Shown here piece after piece: positions 8,085 through 16,574 of a stretch of 64,000 nucleotides of DNA (positions within the stretch are counted from its first letter, which is position 1; every line of letters starts with the position of its first letter). The stretch is taken from NCBI RefSeq assembly GCF_014652815.1, contig NZ_BMZN01000002.1, positions 795,793-859,792 of the forward strand, written 5' to 3'. Below the pieces are notes generated by a model. It was not told the DNA's origin. It made no database searches and worked only from the letters and a program-made list of their open reading frames with translations. A program made the translations under genes and the position numbers. The DNA comes from Alcaligenes pakistanensis (GTDB lineage Bacteria > Pseudomonadota > Gammaproteobacteria > Burkholderiales > Burkholderiaceae_B).

Positions 8085-9947
8085 TTACAGAAAACCAATC
8101 GAAATCCAGGGGAAGGCGACTACAAAGACCAGGCCAATCAGCAGGGCCAGCATGTAGCCCCAGATAGGTCGGATGCCTTCATCCGGATTAACTCGGGCGA
8201 TGGCGCAGGCGGTGTAGTAACCGACGCCGAATGGTGGTGCGAACAGGCCCAGACCCATGGAGAGAATCACGATCATGGCGTAGTGCACGTCGTGCACTTC
8301 CATGACCCGGGCTATCGGGAAGAGCAGTGGACCGAAGAGCACAATGGCGGGGATGCCTTCGAGCAGGCTGCCCAGGACAATGAAGGCAATCACCGATACG
8401 ATTAGAAAGCCAGTGCGGCCTCCGGGCAGGGTTTGCATGAATTGGGCCAGCTCGCGGGAGAAGCCAGATTGGGTCAAGGCCCAGGCCATGCCGGACGCGG
8501 CGCCGATGATGATCAGGATGGCTCCCGACAGCACAGCGGTATCCACCAGCATGGGGTAGAGCTTGCGCCAGTCGAATTGGCGGTAGATCACCAGGCCCGC
8601 GATCATGGCGTAGACGATGCCGATGGTGGAGACTTCGGTTGCCGTGGCCACGCCTTTAACAACGGCAGCACGGATGACGAAGGGCAGGGCCAGTGCAGGC
8701 AGGGCGATCAGAAAAAGCTTCAGGGCTTCTTTGGCGGGTGTGCGCTGAATGTTGGACAGGTCCTCGTGGCGATTGCGCCAGCCTACGACCACACACAGGC
8801 CGATACCCAGCACCAGCGCAGGCAACATGCCGCCGGTAAACAGAGCAGCGATAGAGACACTGGCAACCGAGCCAATCGTGATCAGCACAATAGACGGTGG
8901 GATGGTTTCTGTTTGTGCGCCAGTTGCGGATAGCAGGGCGACCAGTTCGCCTTCTTTGGCGCCGCGCTTGGTCATTTCCGGGAACAGGGCCGGGGCGATG
9001 GCGGCCATATCAGCGGCTTTGGAGCCAGAGATACCGGACACCAGATACATGGCGCCAATCAATACATAAGACAGTCCACCTTTGACGTGACCCAGGAGGC
9101 TGGCCAGAAACTGCACCATGGCGCGTGCCATACCGGTCATCTCTAGCAACAGGCCCAGGAAAATAAAGGTGGGGATGGCTAGCAGCATCAGGTGCGACAT
9201 GCCTTCGTCCATGCGACCAACCAGGGTCATCACGGGAACGCGGGTGGTCAGGGCCAGATAGCCCAGTGTGGCCAGTGCAAAGGTAAAAGCAATAGGTACG
9301 CTGGCTAGTACGCTGACACCCACAATCAGTACAAAGAAAATTACCAGATTCAGGTAGCCCAGCCCTTGTAGGTAGGGTTTGATCATCCAGACCACTAAAG
9401 CCAGAGCAAATACACTCAAGACGGCCCAAATTGCTTTAGGTCGGCGTATGACTTCCGCCATCTTGCCCAGACCAAAGATCAGCGCTAGCCCAAAACCCAC
9501 CGGCAGGGCCGAGGCACGCCAAGCGTTGGGGATTTCTAGGGCAGAGGTGGTGATGAAGGCCTCTTCCATCGCAAAATCAATCGCCGGATACAGGATCAGG
9601 GCGAAGAACAGCGTGGTGGCCGTGATGGCAAAAGCGGTAAAAAAGGGCTCCCATTCGCTACCCAGGCGCGAGACCACGGCGGTCATGCGCATATGGGAAA
9701 AGCGATAAGTCGCCAGGGCAGCCCCAAAGGTGGTCAGCCACAGGAAAAGAATGCCGCCCAGCTCGTCGGACCAGGTCAGTGGGGAGTGGAATACATAGCG
9801 CGACACCACGCCCGAGAGCAAAAGAACAATGACTAAGGCCAGCAAAATCGCACTGATAAAGGCCGTCGCTTTAAACAAGCAAGTTTCAAATTTCTGCCAC
9901 AGTGATGGCCGTTCCTGTATCTGCAGGTTCTGACTGTCATTTGTCAT
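8085..9947 (-). CDS. TRAP transporter permease, fused small and large subunits (DctQ-DctM)
   Basis: The 620-residue membrane protein joins both TRAP permease subunits. Residues 1 to about 165 form a four-helix DctQ-like domain with the WSDELGGILFLWLTTFGAA motif. From about residue 195 it is a DctM-like large subunit of about a dozen helices, with SGISGSKAADMAAIAPALFPEMTKRG and PFGVGYYTACAIARVNPDEGIRPIWGYM. Fused QM permeases are known, for example in the SiaQM sialic acid importer. It drives sodium- or proton-coupled uptake of an organic acid delivered by the binding protein encoded 17 bases upstream. The substrate is unknown. Confidence 0.93.
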   Translation of the reverse strand: MTNDSQNLQIQERPSLWQKFETCLFKATAFISAILLALVIVLLLSGVVSRYVFHSPLTWSDELGGILFLWLTTFGAALATYRFSHMRMTAVVSRLGSEWEPFFTAFAITATTLFFALILYPAIDFAMEEAFITTSALEIPNAWRASALPVGFGLALIFGLGKMAEVIRRPKAIWAVLSVFALALVVWMIKPYLQGLGYLNLVIFFVLIVGVSVLASVPIAFTFALATLGYLALTTRVPVMTLVGRMDEGMSHLMLLAIPTFIFLGLLLEMTGMARAMVQFLASLLGHVKGGLSYVLIGAMYLVSGISGSKAADMAAIAPALFPEMTKRGAKEGELVALLSATGAQTETIPPSIVLITIGSVASVSIAALFTGGMLPALVLGIGLCVVVGWRNRHEDLSNIQRTPAKEALKLFLIALPALALPFVIRAAVVKGVATATEVSTIGIVYAMIAGLVIYRQFDWRKLYPMLVDTAVLSGAILIIIGAASGMAWALTQSGFSRELAQFMQTLPGGRTGFLIVSVIAFIVLGSLLEGIPAIVLFGPLLFPIARVMEVHDVHYAMIVILSMGLGLFAPPFGVGYYTACAIARVNPDEGIRPIWGYMLALLIGLVFVVAFPWISIGFL

Positions 9948-9964
9948 TGTGCTGTGCCCTTAAC

Positions 9965-10975
9965 TTATAAACTTCCGACCACCGATTCCAATTGCTCCCA
10001 GCCTGCTGCCGGGAATTTCTTCTTCCATTCAGCATAGAAACCGGCATCAATCAGACGCTGCTTGAAGGCGGTGGTATCAGCCTGAACAAATTGCATGCCT
10101 TTGCCTTCCAGATCGCTTTGTAGTTGCTCGGACAGGGACAGCAAGTCGGCACGTTCCTGCACGGCGCTCTGGTTCAGGTTCTTGCGCACGATTTCCTGAA
10201 TGTCTTCCGGTAGACCGTCGAAGTTGCGGCGGTTGGCTAGCAGCCAGAAACCGTCCCACATATGGTTGGTCATGGCGCAGTACTGCTGCACCTCATATAG
10301 CTTCAGGGTGGAAATCACGGCCAGCGGGTTCTCCTGGGCATCCACAATTTTGGTCTGCAAGGAGGAGTACAGCTCGTTGGCGTTGATGGTGGCCGGAGCG
10401 GCGCCTAGGGAGCTGAACAGCGAGGTCCACATGGAGGAGGGCGGAACGCGGATCTTCATGCCGCTGATGTCAGCGGGCGTGGCGGCGGCGCGGCCCGAGC
10501 TGGTGATCTGGCGGTAGCCGTTGTCCCAGATTTTTTCAAAGGCGAACAGCGAGCGGGTTTTAGCGATCTCGGCGCGAATAAATTCGCCCAGACCGCCGTC
10601 CATGGCTTTCCAGACTTGGTCGTAGTCTTTGAACGCAAAGCCTAAGCCGCTAATGGCGCTGGAGGGGACCAGGGTGGAGAGCACTACGCCGGACAGGCAT
10701 AGGAAATCAATAGCACCTGAGCGGATTTGGCTCATCACATCGGTCTGCGAACCTAATTGGTCTGAGGGGAAAATGCGTAGGTCAAAGCGCCCGTTTGTTT
10801 GTTCCCGAATACGGTCTGCGGCTTCAACCAGGCGGATATGCAGGGGGTGATGGGTAGGCACGCTATGAGCAATGCGATACTCGAACTCGGCTGCCTGGGC
10901 GGATTTGGAAAAGCTCAATGCCCAAGGTAGGGCGCTACTGGCAGCGACTGTTTTCAGAAATGCGCGACGCTTCAT
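9965..10975 (-). CDS. TRAP transporter periplasmic solute-binding protein (DctP type)
   Basis: The 336-residue protein has an export signal with a KRRAFLKT start and an AQA-type cleavage site near residue 28. The mature part shows DctP features: IAHSVPTHHPLH, DLRIFPSDQLGSQTDVMSQIRSGAID, and the KIRVPPSSMW strand whose Arg usually binds the substrate carboxylate. GGGAGA lies 7 bases before the ATG. It is the first gene of a leftward operon with the fused TRAP permease and an SDR. A promoter and a palindromic operator precede it, shared with the divergent IclR regulator, so expression is probably induced by a catabolic intermediate. The ligand cannot be named from sequence alone. Confidence 0.93.
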   Translation of the reverse strand: MKRRAFLKTVAASSALPWALSFSKSAQAAEFEYRIAHSVPTHHPLHIRLVEAADRIREQTNGRFDLRIFPSDQLGSQTDVMSQIRSGAIDFLCLSGVVLSTLVPSSAISGLGFAFKDYDQVWKAMDGGLGEFIRAEIAKTRSLFAFEKIWDNGYRQITSSGRAAATPADISGMKIRVPPSSMWTSLFSSLGAAPATINANELYSSLQTKIVDAQENPLAVISTLKLYEVQQYCAMTNHMWDGFWLLANRRNFDGLPEDIQEIVRKNLNQSAVQERADLLSLSEQLQSDLEGKGMQFVQADTTAFKQRLIDAGFYAEWKKKFPAAGWEQLESVVGSL

Positions 10976-10992
10976 TTTTTAATCTCCCGTGG

Positions 10993-11009
10993 GGTCCATT
11001 TAATGGACC
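10993..11009. promoter_or_regulatory. IclR-type operator, copy 1
   Basis: GGTCCATT-T-AATGGACC is a perfect 17-bp palindrome. It lies downstream of the predicted start of dctP transcription, at about +22 to +38, where a bound regulator would block elongation. The same outer half-sites recur at 11167-11183 in front of the iclR gene. Confidence 0.82.
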
Positions 11010-11037
11010 TATAGATTTATGTAAGCTGACCTTCCGC

Positions 11038-11066
11038 ATTACAAGACAGGCCGTAAGTTAGGACAA
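11038..11066 (-). promoter_or_regulatory. Sigma-70 promoter of the dctP-dctQM-SDR operon
   Basis: TTGTCC (11066-11061) and TGTAAT (11043-11038) are separated by exactly 17 bases on the minus strand, placing the start site near 11031. Confidence 0.65.
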
Positions 11067-11087
11067 CCTAGTATTTTTACCTACGAG

Positions 11088-11099
11088 ATTTACGTAAAT
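11088..11099. repeat. Palindrome ATTTACGTAAAT in the divergent control region
   Basis: A perfect 12-bp palindrome lies between the two arms. A related but imperfect sequence, ATTTATGTAA, occurs at 11015-11024. This may be a second operator type in the same region; no regulator can be assigned. Confidence 0.4.
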
Positions 11100-11166
11100 A
11101 TTTAATATACTGCCCAAAATGCTTAGCTAAAGGGCAGTTCATGTATTCCAATCTGAATCACTAAAT

Positions 11167-11183
11167 GGTCCAATATACGGACC
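11167..11183. promoter_or_regulatory. IclR-type operator, copy 2
   Basis: GGTCC and GGACC flank AATATAC, so the outer arms and total length (17 bp) match the palindrome at 10993-11009. It lies 22 bases before the iclR start codon, where it would overlap the iclR promoter and allow autoregulation. Confidence 0.78.
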
Positions 11184-11205
11184 TATATTATAAAGAGTGT
11201 GAAAA

Positions 11206-12006
11206 ATGGATTCCAAAGAGAGCCCAGAGTCGATTTCTGCCAGTCAAACCCTGGATAGAGCCGTGCACGTTATGCAGGTGGTCGTTGGTCTTCGTAACCA
11301 GGGTATAGGCTTGAGTGATGTCGTGAAAAAGGTTGAGCTGACCAAGCCCACCACCCGTCGCCTTTTGCTGGCTTTGATGGGGAATGGCTTGATCGAGCAG
11401 GACCCGGTATCGCGCAAGTATTTCCCCGGCCCGGAGATTTATTCCCTAGGGCTGATGGCAGCGCATCGTTTTGGTATTCAGCGCATTGCCGAACGCAGCT
11501 TGGCGCGCATTGCCAAGGTGTCGGGTGACAGTGCCTTGCTGAGCGTGCGGCGTGACTATGAAACCGTGTGTCTGTCGCGCGAGGAAGGGCATCACCCCTT
11601 GCGTTCGCATGTGCTGCAACCGGGGGACCGTCACCCCTTGGGGTGCGGGGCCAGCGGGATCGCATTTCTGGCTGCCATGAGCGATGAGCAGATTGGTGAG
11701 GCCTTGGAGGCGAATGCGGAACGTTTGCGCCATTACCCGCAACTGAGCACCGACATTCTGTGGGATCTGGTGGCCGAGACTCGTGAACAAGGCTATGCCT
11801 TTAACCGCGGTTTTATTTTTGAGGGCTCTTGGGGGGTGGCGGTGTGTGTGTCTCATCCCACCAGTGGTATGCCTGCTTCTCTGGCGATTGCCAGTGTAGA
11901 GAGCCGTTTGCGCAATAAGCGACATGAAGAGTTGGTGGCGCTGTTGATGGAAGAAAAAGCCGTCATCGAGTCCATGAAGATTGGGGAGCAAGTTACTGGC
12001 CCTTGA
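11206..12006 (+). CDS. IclR-family transcriptional regulator
   Basis: The 266-residue protein has the IclR plan: an N-terminal winged helix (QTLDRAVHVMQVVVGLRNQGIGLSDVVKKVELTKPTTRRLLLALMGNGLIEQD) and a C-terminal effector domain with GCGASGIAFLAAM and YAFNRGFIFEGSWGVAVCV. IclR members bind aromatic or acyl intermediates and often control the pathway next to them. It sits between a leftward TRAP-SDR operon and a rightward thiolase, acyl-CoA synthetase, DUF296 and SDR operon. Matching palindromes stand on each side of the divergent region, so it probably controls the transport arm and itself, and possibly the genes downstream. Confidence 0.93.
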   Translation: MDSKESPESISASQTLDRAVHVMQVVVGLRNQGIGLSDVVKKVELTKPTTRRLLLALMGNGLIEQDPVSRKYFPGPEIYSLGLMAAHRFGIQRIAERSLARIAKVSGDSALLSVRRDYETVCLSREEGHHPLRSHVLQPGDRHPLGCGASGIAFLAAMSDEQIGEALEANAERLRHYPQLSTDILWDLVAETREQGYAFNRGFIFEGSWGVAVCVSHPTSGMPASLAIASVESRLRNKRHEELVALLMEEKAVIESMKIGEQVTGP

Positions 12007-12071
12007 GGTGCCGTTTTGGCTTTTCAGGGGTGAGTGATTCATTGATCAAATTTTTACGTTCAAGGAAAACT

Positions 12072-13241
12072 ATGTCTGGACACGCATGTATTGTGGGATG
12101 GGCACATACCCCGTTTGGAAAGCTGGATAACATCGACATTGAAGAATTGATTCAAGCCGTGGTCAGGGATTCGATTGCGCACGCGGGCATACAGGCCAGC
12201 GATATCGACTTTGCTGCCGTGGGTGTCTATAACAATGGCTTGAATCCTCAAGGCTTTGAGGCCGGATTGCTGTCCCTGCATCAGCCGGATCTGCGTTTTA
12301 CGCCTGCTGTGCACGTGGAAAATGCGTGCGCCACGGGCAGTGCTGCCATCCATAGCGTGATGGATGCCATTGAAAGTGGCCGTGCCCGCATTGGTATTGC
12401 CATCGGGGCAGAAAAAATGACAGGTGTGCCGCCTACCCGCATCCCTGAAATTCTTAGCTCCGGTTGCTACCGAAAGGAAGAGGACAATCCTCTGGGGTTT
12501 GCGGGAATCTTTGGTCAGATCACCCAGGCGTATTTTGATCGGTATGGCGATCACAGTCATTCCCTGGCGCAGATTGCTGCCAAGAACCACATCAATGCCT
12601 TGGCTAATCCTTATGCCCATGTTCGCCGTGATCTGGGTCTGGAGTTCTGCGATCAGGTTTCGGAAAAGAATCCTTTGGTTGCTGGTCCGCTGCGCCGTAC
12701 CGACTGCTCCATGGTGTCTGACGGCGCTGCTGCCCTGATTCTGGCCGACGAAGAAACTGCCCGTGCCTTGCGCCGCGCAATTCGCTTCCGTTCCCGTGTG
12801 CAGGTGAATGATTTCATGCCTTTGTCGCGTCGCGACCCGATTGCGTTTGAAGGGGCGCATCGTGCCTGGCAACAGGCTTTGTCCAAGGCCGGTGTGGGTA
12901 TTCTGGATCTGGATCTGGTGGAAACTCACGACTGCTTTACCACGGCTGAAATGCTGGAGTACGAAGCCATGGGCCTGGCCCCGCGTGGCGAGGGCTGGAA
13001 GGTGATTCTGGAAGGTCGCACCCGTAAAGATGGGCAACTGCCTGTGAACGTGTCTGGTGGCTTGAAGGCACGCGGTCATCCTTTGGGTGCAACCGGTGTC
13101 TCCATGCACGTCATGGCTGCCATGCAACTGGCTCAGGAGGCCGGTGATATGCAATTGCCGCAGGCCGAGCTGGCGGGCATCTTCAATATGGGTGGTGCAG
13201 CGGTGGCTAACTATGTCTCGATTCTGGAACGCTTGAAATGA
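12072..13241 (+). CDS. Thiolase-family protein (SCP-x/SCP2-type acyl-CoA thiolase)
   Basis: The 389-residue protein has the thiolase nucleophile in HVENACATGSAA, the ETHDCFTTAE segment and the GHPLGATG histidine loop. The C-terminal cysteine loop of classical thiolases is replaced by MGGAAVANYVSILER, which places it in the SCP2-thiolase/lipid-transfer group. Such enzymes cleave 3-ketoacyl-CoA, often of branched, alicyclic or sterol side-chain substrates. ATG 12072 is chosen, with AAGGA just upstream; the open frame before it has no family similarity. It is followed with a 4-base overlap by an acyl-CoA synthetase. Many such thiolases pair with a DUF35 OB-fold protein, but none is seen here. 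Confidence 0.88.
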   Translation: MSGHACIVGWAHTPFGKLDNIDIEELIQAVVRDSIAHAGIQASDIDFAAVGVYNNGLNPQGFEAGLLSLHQPDLRFTPAVHVENACATGSAAIHSVMDAIESGRARIGIAIGAEKMTGVPPTRIPEILSSGCYRKEEDNPLGFAGIFGQITQAYFDRYGDHSHSLAQIAAKNHINALANPYAHVRRDLGLEFCDQVSEKNPLVAGPLRRTDCSMVSDGAAALILADEETARALRRAIRFRSRVQVNDFMPLSRRDPIAFEGAHRAWQQALSKAGVGILDLDLVETHDCFTTAEMLEYEAMGLAPRGEGWKVILEGRTRKDGQLPVNVSGGLKARGHPLGATGVSMHVMAAMQLAQEAGDMQLPQAELAGIFNMGGAAVANYVSILERLK

Positions 13242-14860
13242 TGACAAACGCCGTGGTACAGCCCATGTCGAATCGGGCCATGAATTTGTCGCATCTGCTG
13301 ACTCAGAATGCTCGCCGCTTGCCGGATCAGCCTGCGCTGATCTGGGGCGAGGAAAGCTGGAGCTGGAAGGAGCTGGACGCGCAGGTGTCAGCGTTGGCGG
13401 CGGGCCTGAAGGCCCGTGGCGTGCAGGCTGGCAGTGCTATTTTGGTGCACTCCAAAAATAGCAATGAGATGTTCCTCTCCATGTTCGCCGCCTTCCGTCT
13501 GGGGGCGATTTGGGTGCCAACCAACTTCCGCGTCAAACCGGAAGAGTTGCTGCATATGGTGGAAGTCTCCGGCAGCACGGTGTTTCTGTGTCAGACAGAT
13601 TTTCCTGAGCATGCAGAAACCGTCACCCAGCATTTCCCGGATATGGATTTGATGTGGTTACGCGGCACGCCAGAGCCCAAGGATTCGCGTCCGCTGGTAC
13701 GGGATTTGTTGGAGCAGCATAGCGGTGCTCACACTCCCAATCAGGATGTGTTTTCCAACAGCCCTTGCTGGTTGCTGTTTACGTCCGGGACGACGGGCAA
13801 ACCCAAAGCAGCCGTGTTAACGCATGGGCAGATGGCGTTTGTTCTGACGAATCACTTAGCCGATCTCTTACCGGGAACGCGGTGTGAAGATGGTGGTCTG
13901 GTATTGGCTCCCTTATCGCATGGGGCGGGCGTGCATCAGTTGAATCTTGTGTTGCGTGGTGCGAAAACTGTACTCTTGCCGGGCGACAGTTTCAGTACCG
14001 AGCAAGCCTTTGCCTTGATCGAAAAGTACAAGCTCAGCACCTTGTTCACGGTGCCAACGATTTTGAAATTGCTGGCCGAGTGCCCGCATATCGATCAGTA
14101 CGATCACTCCAGCCTGCGCCATGTGATTTATGCTGGTGCGCCCATGTACGAGGCGGATCTACGTCTGGCGTTGGAAAAGTTCGGCCCTGTGCTGGTGCAG
14201 TACTACGGCCTGGGCGAGGTGACGGGCAATATCACCGTACTGCCACCTTTTGATCACCAGGACGCTGATGGCAGCATCAGTCATCCTGCCAGCTGTGGTT
14301 ACGAGCGTACCGGTATGCAAGTGTCCATTCAGGATGAGCAGGGCCGGGAAGTAACGTATGGTGAAACCGGGGAAGTCTGCGTGATTGGCCCAGCCGTGTT
14401 CGCGGGCTACTACAACAATCCCAAGGCCAATACCGAGTCCTTCCGCAATGGCTGGTTTCGCACGGGCGATATCGGCCATATGGACGAGCGCGGCTATGTG
14501 TATCTGACCGGCCGAGCTTCGGATATGTACATTTCCGGCGGTTCCAATATCTACCCGCGCGAGATCGAAGAATACATTCTGCTGCATGGCGCGATTACCG
14601 AGGTGGCGGTAGTGGGTGTGCCGGATCGCCAGTGGGGCGAAGTTGGGGTAGCGGTTTGTGTATTGAAAGAAGGCGCGGCTTTGACTGAGGCAGAGCTGCG
14701 TACCTGGCTCACAGACCGCATCGCCCGCTACAAGATGCCCAAGTACATCCAGTTCTGGGATGCTCTGCCCAAGTCTGGCTACGGCAAGGTTCCCAAGCGT
14801 ATGGTGAAAGAGGAACTGCTGAAATCTCTGCCTCAGTTGGCGCAGGAGACACCATGCTAA
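13238..14860 (+). CDS. Acyl-CoA synthetase (AMP-forming, ANL superfamily)
   Basis: The 540-residue enzyme shows the adenylate-forming core: P-loop LLFTSGTTGKPKAAVLTHG near residue 180, YYGLGEVTGN (A5 region), the hinge YLTGRASDMYISGGSNIYPREIEE and the catalytic lysine of the C-terminal lobe in SGYGKVPKRM. It activates a carboxylic acid to its CoA thioester with ATP. The N-terminal RRLPDQPALIWGEESWSWKELD is usual for the family. The ATG overlaps the thiolase stop by 4 bases (ATGA), implying coupled translation. Substrate size is unclear; context suggests the acid imported by the neighbouring TRAP system or a product of it. Confidence 0.92.
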   Translation: MMTNAVVQPMSNRAMNLSHLLTQNARRLPDQPALIWGEESWSWKELDAQVSALAAGLKARGVQAGSAILVHSKNSNEMFLSMFAAFRLGAIWVPTNFRVKPEELLHMVEVSGSTVFLCQTDFPEHAETVTQHFPDMDLMWLRGTPEPKDSRPLVRDLLEQHSGAHTPNQDVFSNSPCWLLFTSGTTGKPKAAVLTHGQMAFVLTNHLADLLPGTRCEDGGLVLAPLSHGAGVHQLNLVLRGAKTVLLPGDSFSTEQAFALIEKYKLSTLFTVPTILKLLAECPHIDQYDHSSLRHVIYAGAPMYEADLRLALEKFGPVLVQYYGLGEVTGNITVLPPFDHQDADGSISHPASCGYERTGMQVSIQDEQGREVTYGETGEVCVIGPAVFAGYYNNPKANTESFRNGWFRTGDIGHMDERGYVYLTGRASDMYISGGSNIYPREIEEYILLHGAITEVAVVGVPDRQWGEVGVAVCVLKEGAALTEAELRTWLTDRIARYKMPKYIQFWDALPKSGYGKVPKRMVKEELLKSLPQLAQETPC

Positions 14861-15729
14861 GAGAGGTCAAGCATCCTGGAACCAGGCGTGCGCAGCCGTA
14901 TATGCTTGCCTCTTGCCAGACGGACAGCTATGTACAGACCTTGCGGGCTGGGCATTCCTTGCTGGATGCCTTTCGGCTCGCGGGAGAGACACATGATTTG
15001 TACAGCGCGGTCGGGCGTTTCAAGGGCGGGCAATTTGCGGATCTGCATTATGTGATGCCAGCGCTGTCTTCATCGCCCGAGCATTCGGTGTACTACAGCC
15101 AGCATTACACCCACCCCGGCCCGGTGCAGATTGAGCAGGCCAGTGTGACCCTGGGGCGTAATCGTGAAGGCGAACTCTGGTTGCATTGCCATGCTGCCTG
15201 GCGCGATGCAAAAGGGCTATTGCAGGCTGGGCATATTCTGCCGGATCAAACTATTTTGGGTGGCTCGCCGGAACTGGACATTACCTATGTGCGTGGGGCT
15301 GCGTTTGAGACTGTGCCGTGTCCAGAGACGAATTTCAGCTTGTTCACGCCGGTGGCCAGGCCTGAGCTGCTGCCGGCCCAGGCTCAGCCCGAAAGCCCCA
15401 AAAGCTGGATCGTGACCTTGGCTCCGAATCAGAACATCTCGGCTGTCTTGCGAGATATTTGCCGGGAACTGGGTCTGACGCGTGCTGATATTCGTGGTGG
15501 CGTCGGGAGTCTGGTGGGGGCGATTCTGGAACCGGAGCTTGTGGTTGAGCCCTTCGTCACTGAAGTCCTGATCGAGGAAGGGCGAATTGATCTCAGCCTG
15601 CCCGCCGATCAGCAAGTGCAGGTGGATGTGATCATTATTGATTACCAGCACGGTGTGCATCGTGGTCGTTTGAAGCCGGAGGTGAATTCGGTTCTAGTCA
15701 CCTTTGAAATGGTTCTGGAGGCAGCCTGA
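14854..15729 (+). CDS. Tandem PPC/DUF296-domain protein
   Basis: The 291-residue protein appears to hold two PPC (DUF296) domains. The first (about residues 17-140) has LHCHAAWRDAKGLLQAGHIL, equivalent to the HxH...GGHL metal site of the family (His111, His113, His127). The second (about 183-290) starts SWIVTLAPNQNISAVLRDICRELG, contains GGVGSLVGAILEP and ends DYQHGVHRGRLKPEVNSVLVTFEMVLE, but lacks the HxH pair. PPC proteins form trimers and their bacterial function is unknown. The start overlaps the synthetase stop by 7 bases. Co-transcription with a thiolase, a ligase and an SDR suggests a role in the same degradation pathway. A start at codon 17 is possible. Confidence 0.78.
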   Translation: MLREVKHPGTRRAQPYMLASCQTDSYVQTLRAGHSLLDAFRLAGETHDLYSAVGRFKGGQFADLHYVMPALSSSPEHSVYYSQHYTHPGPVQIEQASVTLGRNREGELWLHCHAAWRDAKGLLQAGHILPDQTILGGSPELDITYVRGAAFETVPCPETNFSLFTPVARPELLPAQAQPESPKSWIVTLAPNQNISAVLRDICRELGLTRADIRGGVGSLVGAILEPELVVEPFVTEVLIEEGRIDLSLPADQQVQVDVIIIDYQHGVHRGRLKPEVNSVLVTFEMVLEAA

Positions 15730-16481
15730 TGCAAAATTCCTGGATGGTCGTGACGGGGGCGGCGTCAGGCATTGGGCAGGCAACCGTTGAGCTGTTGCTG
15801 GAGCAGGGCGCGTATGTGCTGGCTCTGGACAATAACGCCGAGAAATTGGCGGCTTTGAGGGAGCAGTTCAAGCACTATGGTGATCATCTAGCCGCCGAGC
15901 TGCTGGATATTACCGACGAGGTACGCATTGGCCCTTTGCTGCAACACTATCACGCACAACGTCCCGTAGGCGGGCTGGTGAATTCCGCCGGGTTCGGGCG
16001 GGACGTGACGTTTCTGGATACGGACTCTGCCTTGCTACGAGCGACCTTCGAGGTGAATGTGCTGGCGGCTTTCAGTATCAGTCGGGAAGCGGCCTTGCTG
16101 ATGCGTGCGCACAAGCAGGGCGCGATTGTGCATATTTCCTCGGTATCCGGTCTGGTAGGCAACCGAGGGCGTGCAGCGTATGGCATCACCAAGGCGGGTT
16201 TGATCAATCTGACGCAGGTAATGGCCAATGAGTTGGCTCAGGAAGGGATACGGGTGAACTGTGTGTGTCCCGGTCCCATCATGACGCCATTGGCCATGCA
16301 GGTGCATACGGAACAGGTGCAGGAAACCTGGAAGTCTGCCGTACCCATGCATCGCTATGGCACACCGCGTGAAGTGGCGCAGGCGATCTGTTTTTTGCTG
16401 GATACAGAAAAAACGGCATATATGACGGGGCAGATTATCAGCGTGGACGGTGGTTTTGTGAACACCGGTTTGCTGGCCTGA
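15729..16481 (+). CDS. SDR-family oxidoreductase (FabG-like)
   Basis: This 250-residue enzyme is a classical short-chain dehydrogenase: TGAASGIG cofactor loop, acidic Asp after the second strand (LALDNNAE, favouring NAD), NSAG, catalytic Ser in HISSVSG and the YGITK Tyr/Lys pair. The C-terminal YMTGQIISVDGG is typical. The ATG shares one base with the stop of the DUF296 gene. It closes the thiolase operon, and a strong terminator follows. A role as 3-hydroxyacyl-CoA or alcohol dehydrogenase is inferred from the context. Confidence 0.92.
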   Translation: MQNSWMVVTGAASGIGQATVELLLEQGAYVLALDNNAEKLAALREQFKHYGDHLAAELLDITDEVRIGPLLQHYHAQRPVGGLVNSAGFGRDVTFLDTDSALLRATFEVNVLAAFSISREAALLMRAHKQGAIVHISSVSGLVGNRGRAAYGITKAGLINLTQVMANELAQEGIRVNCVCPGPIMTPLAMQVHTEQVQETWKSAVPMHRYGTPREVAQAICFLLDTEKTAYMTGQIISVDGGFVNTGLLA

Positions 16482-16510
16482 GATTTATGTGCTGAATCGA
16501 GCAGGCAGGA

Positions 16511-16541
16511 AAAAGGGGCTGTAAAGACAGCCCCTTTTTTT
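16511..16541. terminator. Bidirectional terminator between the thiolase operon and efp
   Basis: AAAAGGGGCTGT and ACAGCCCCTTTT form a 12-bp stem with a 4-base AAAG loop and a T-run on both strands. It ends the rightward operon and the leftward efp transcript. Confidence 0.93.
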
Positions 16542-16574
16542 GCGTGTGCAGCACTGGGCTACACAGCGTCTTAC

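Noticed and set aside
12060-13247. 395-codon open frame antisense to the thiolase gene
   Set aside because: Shadow; the sense frame has the active-site motifs.
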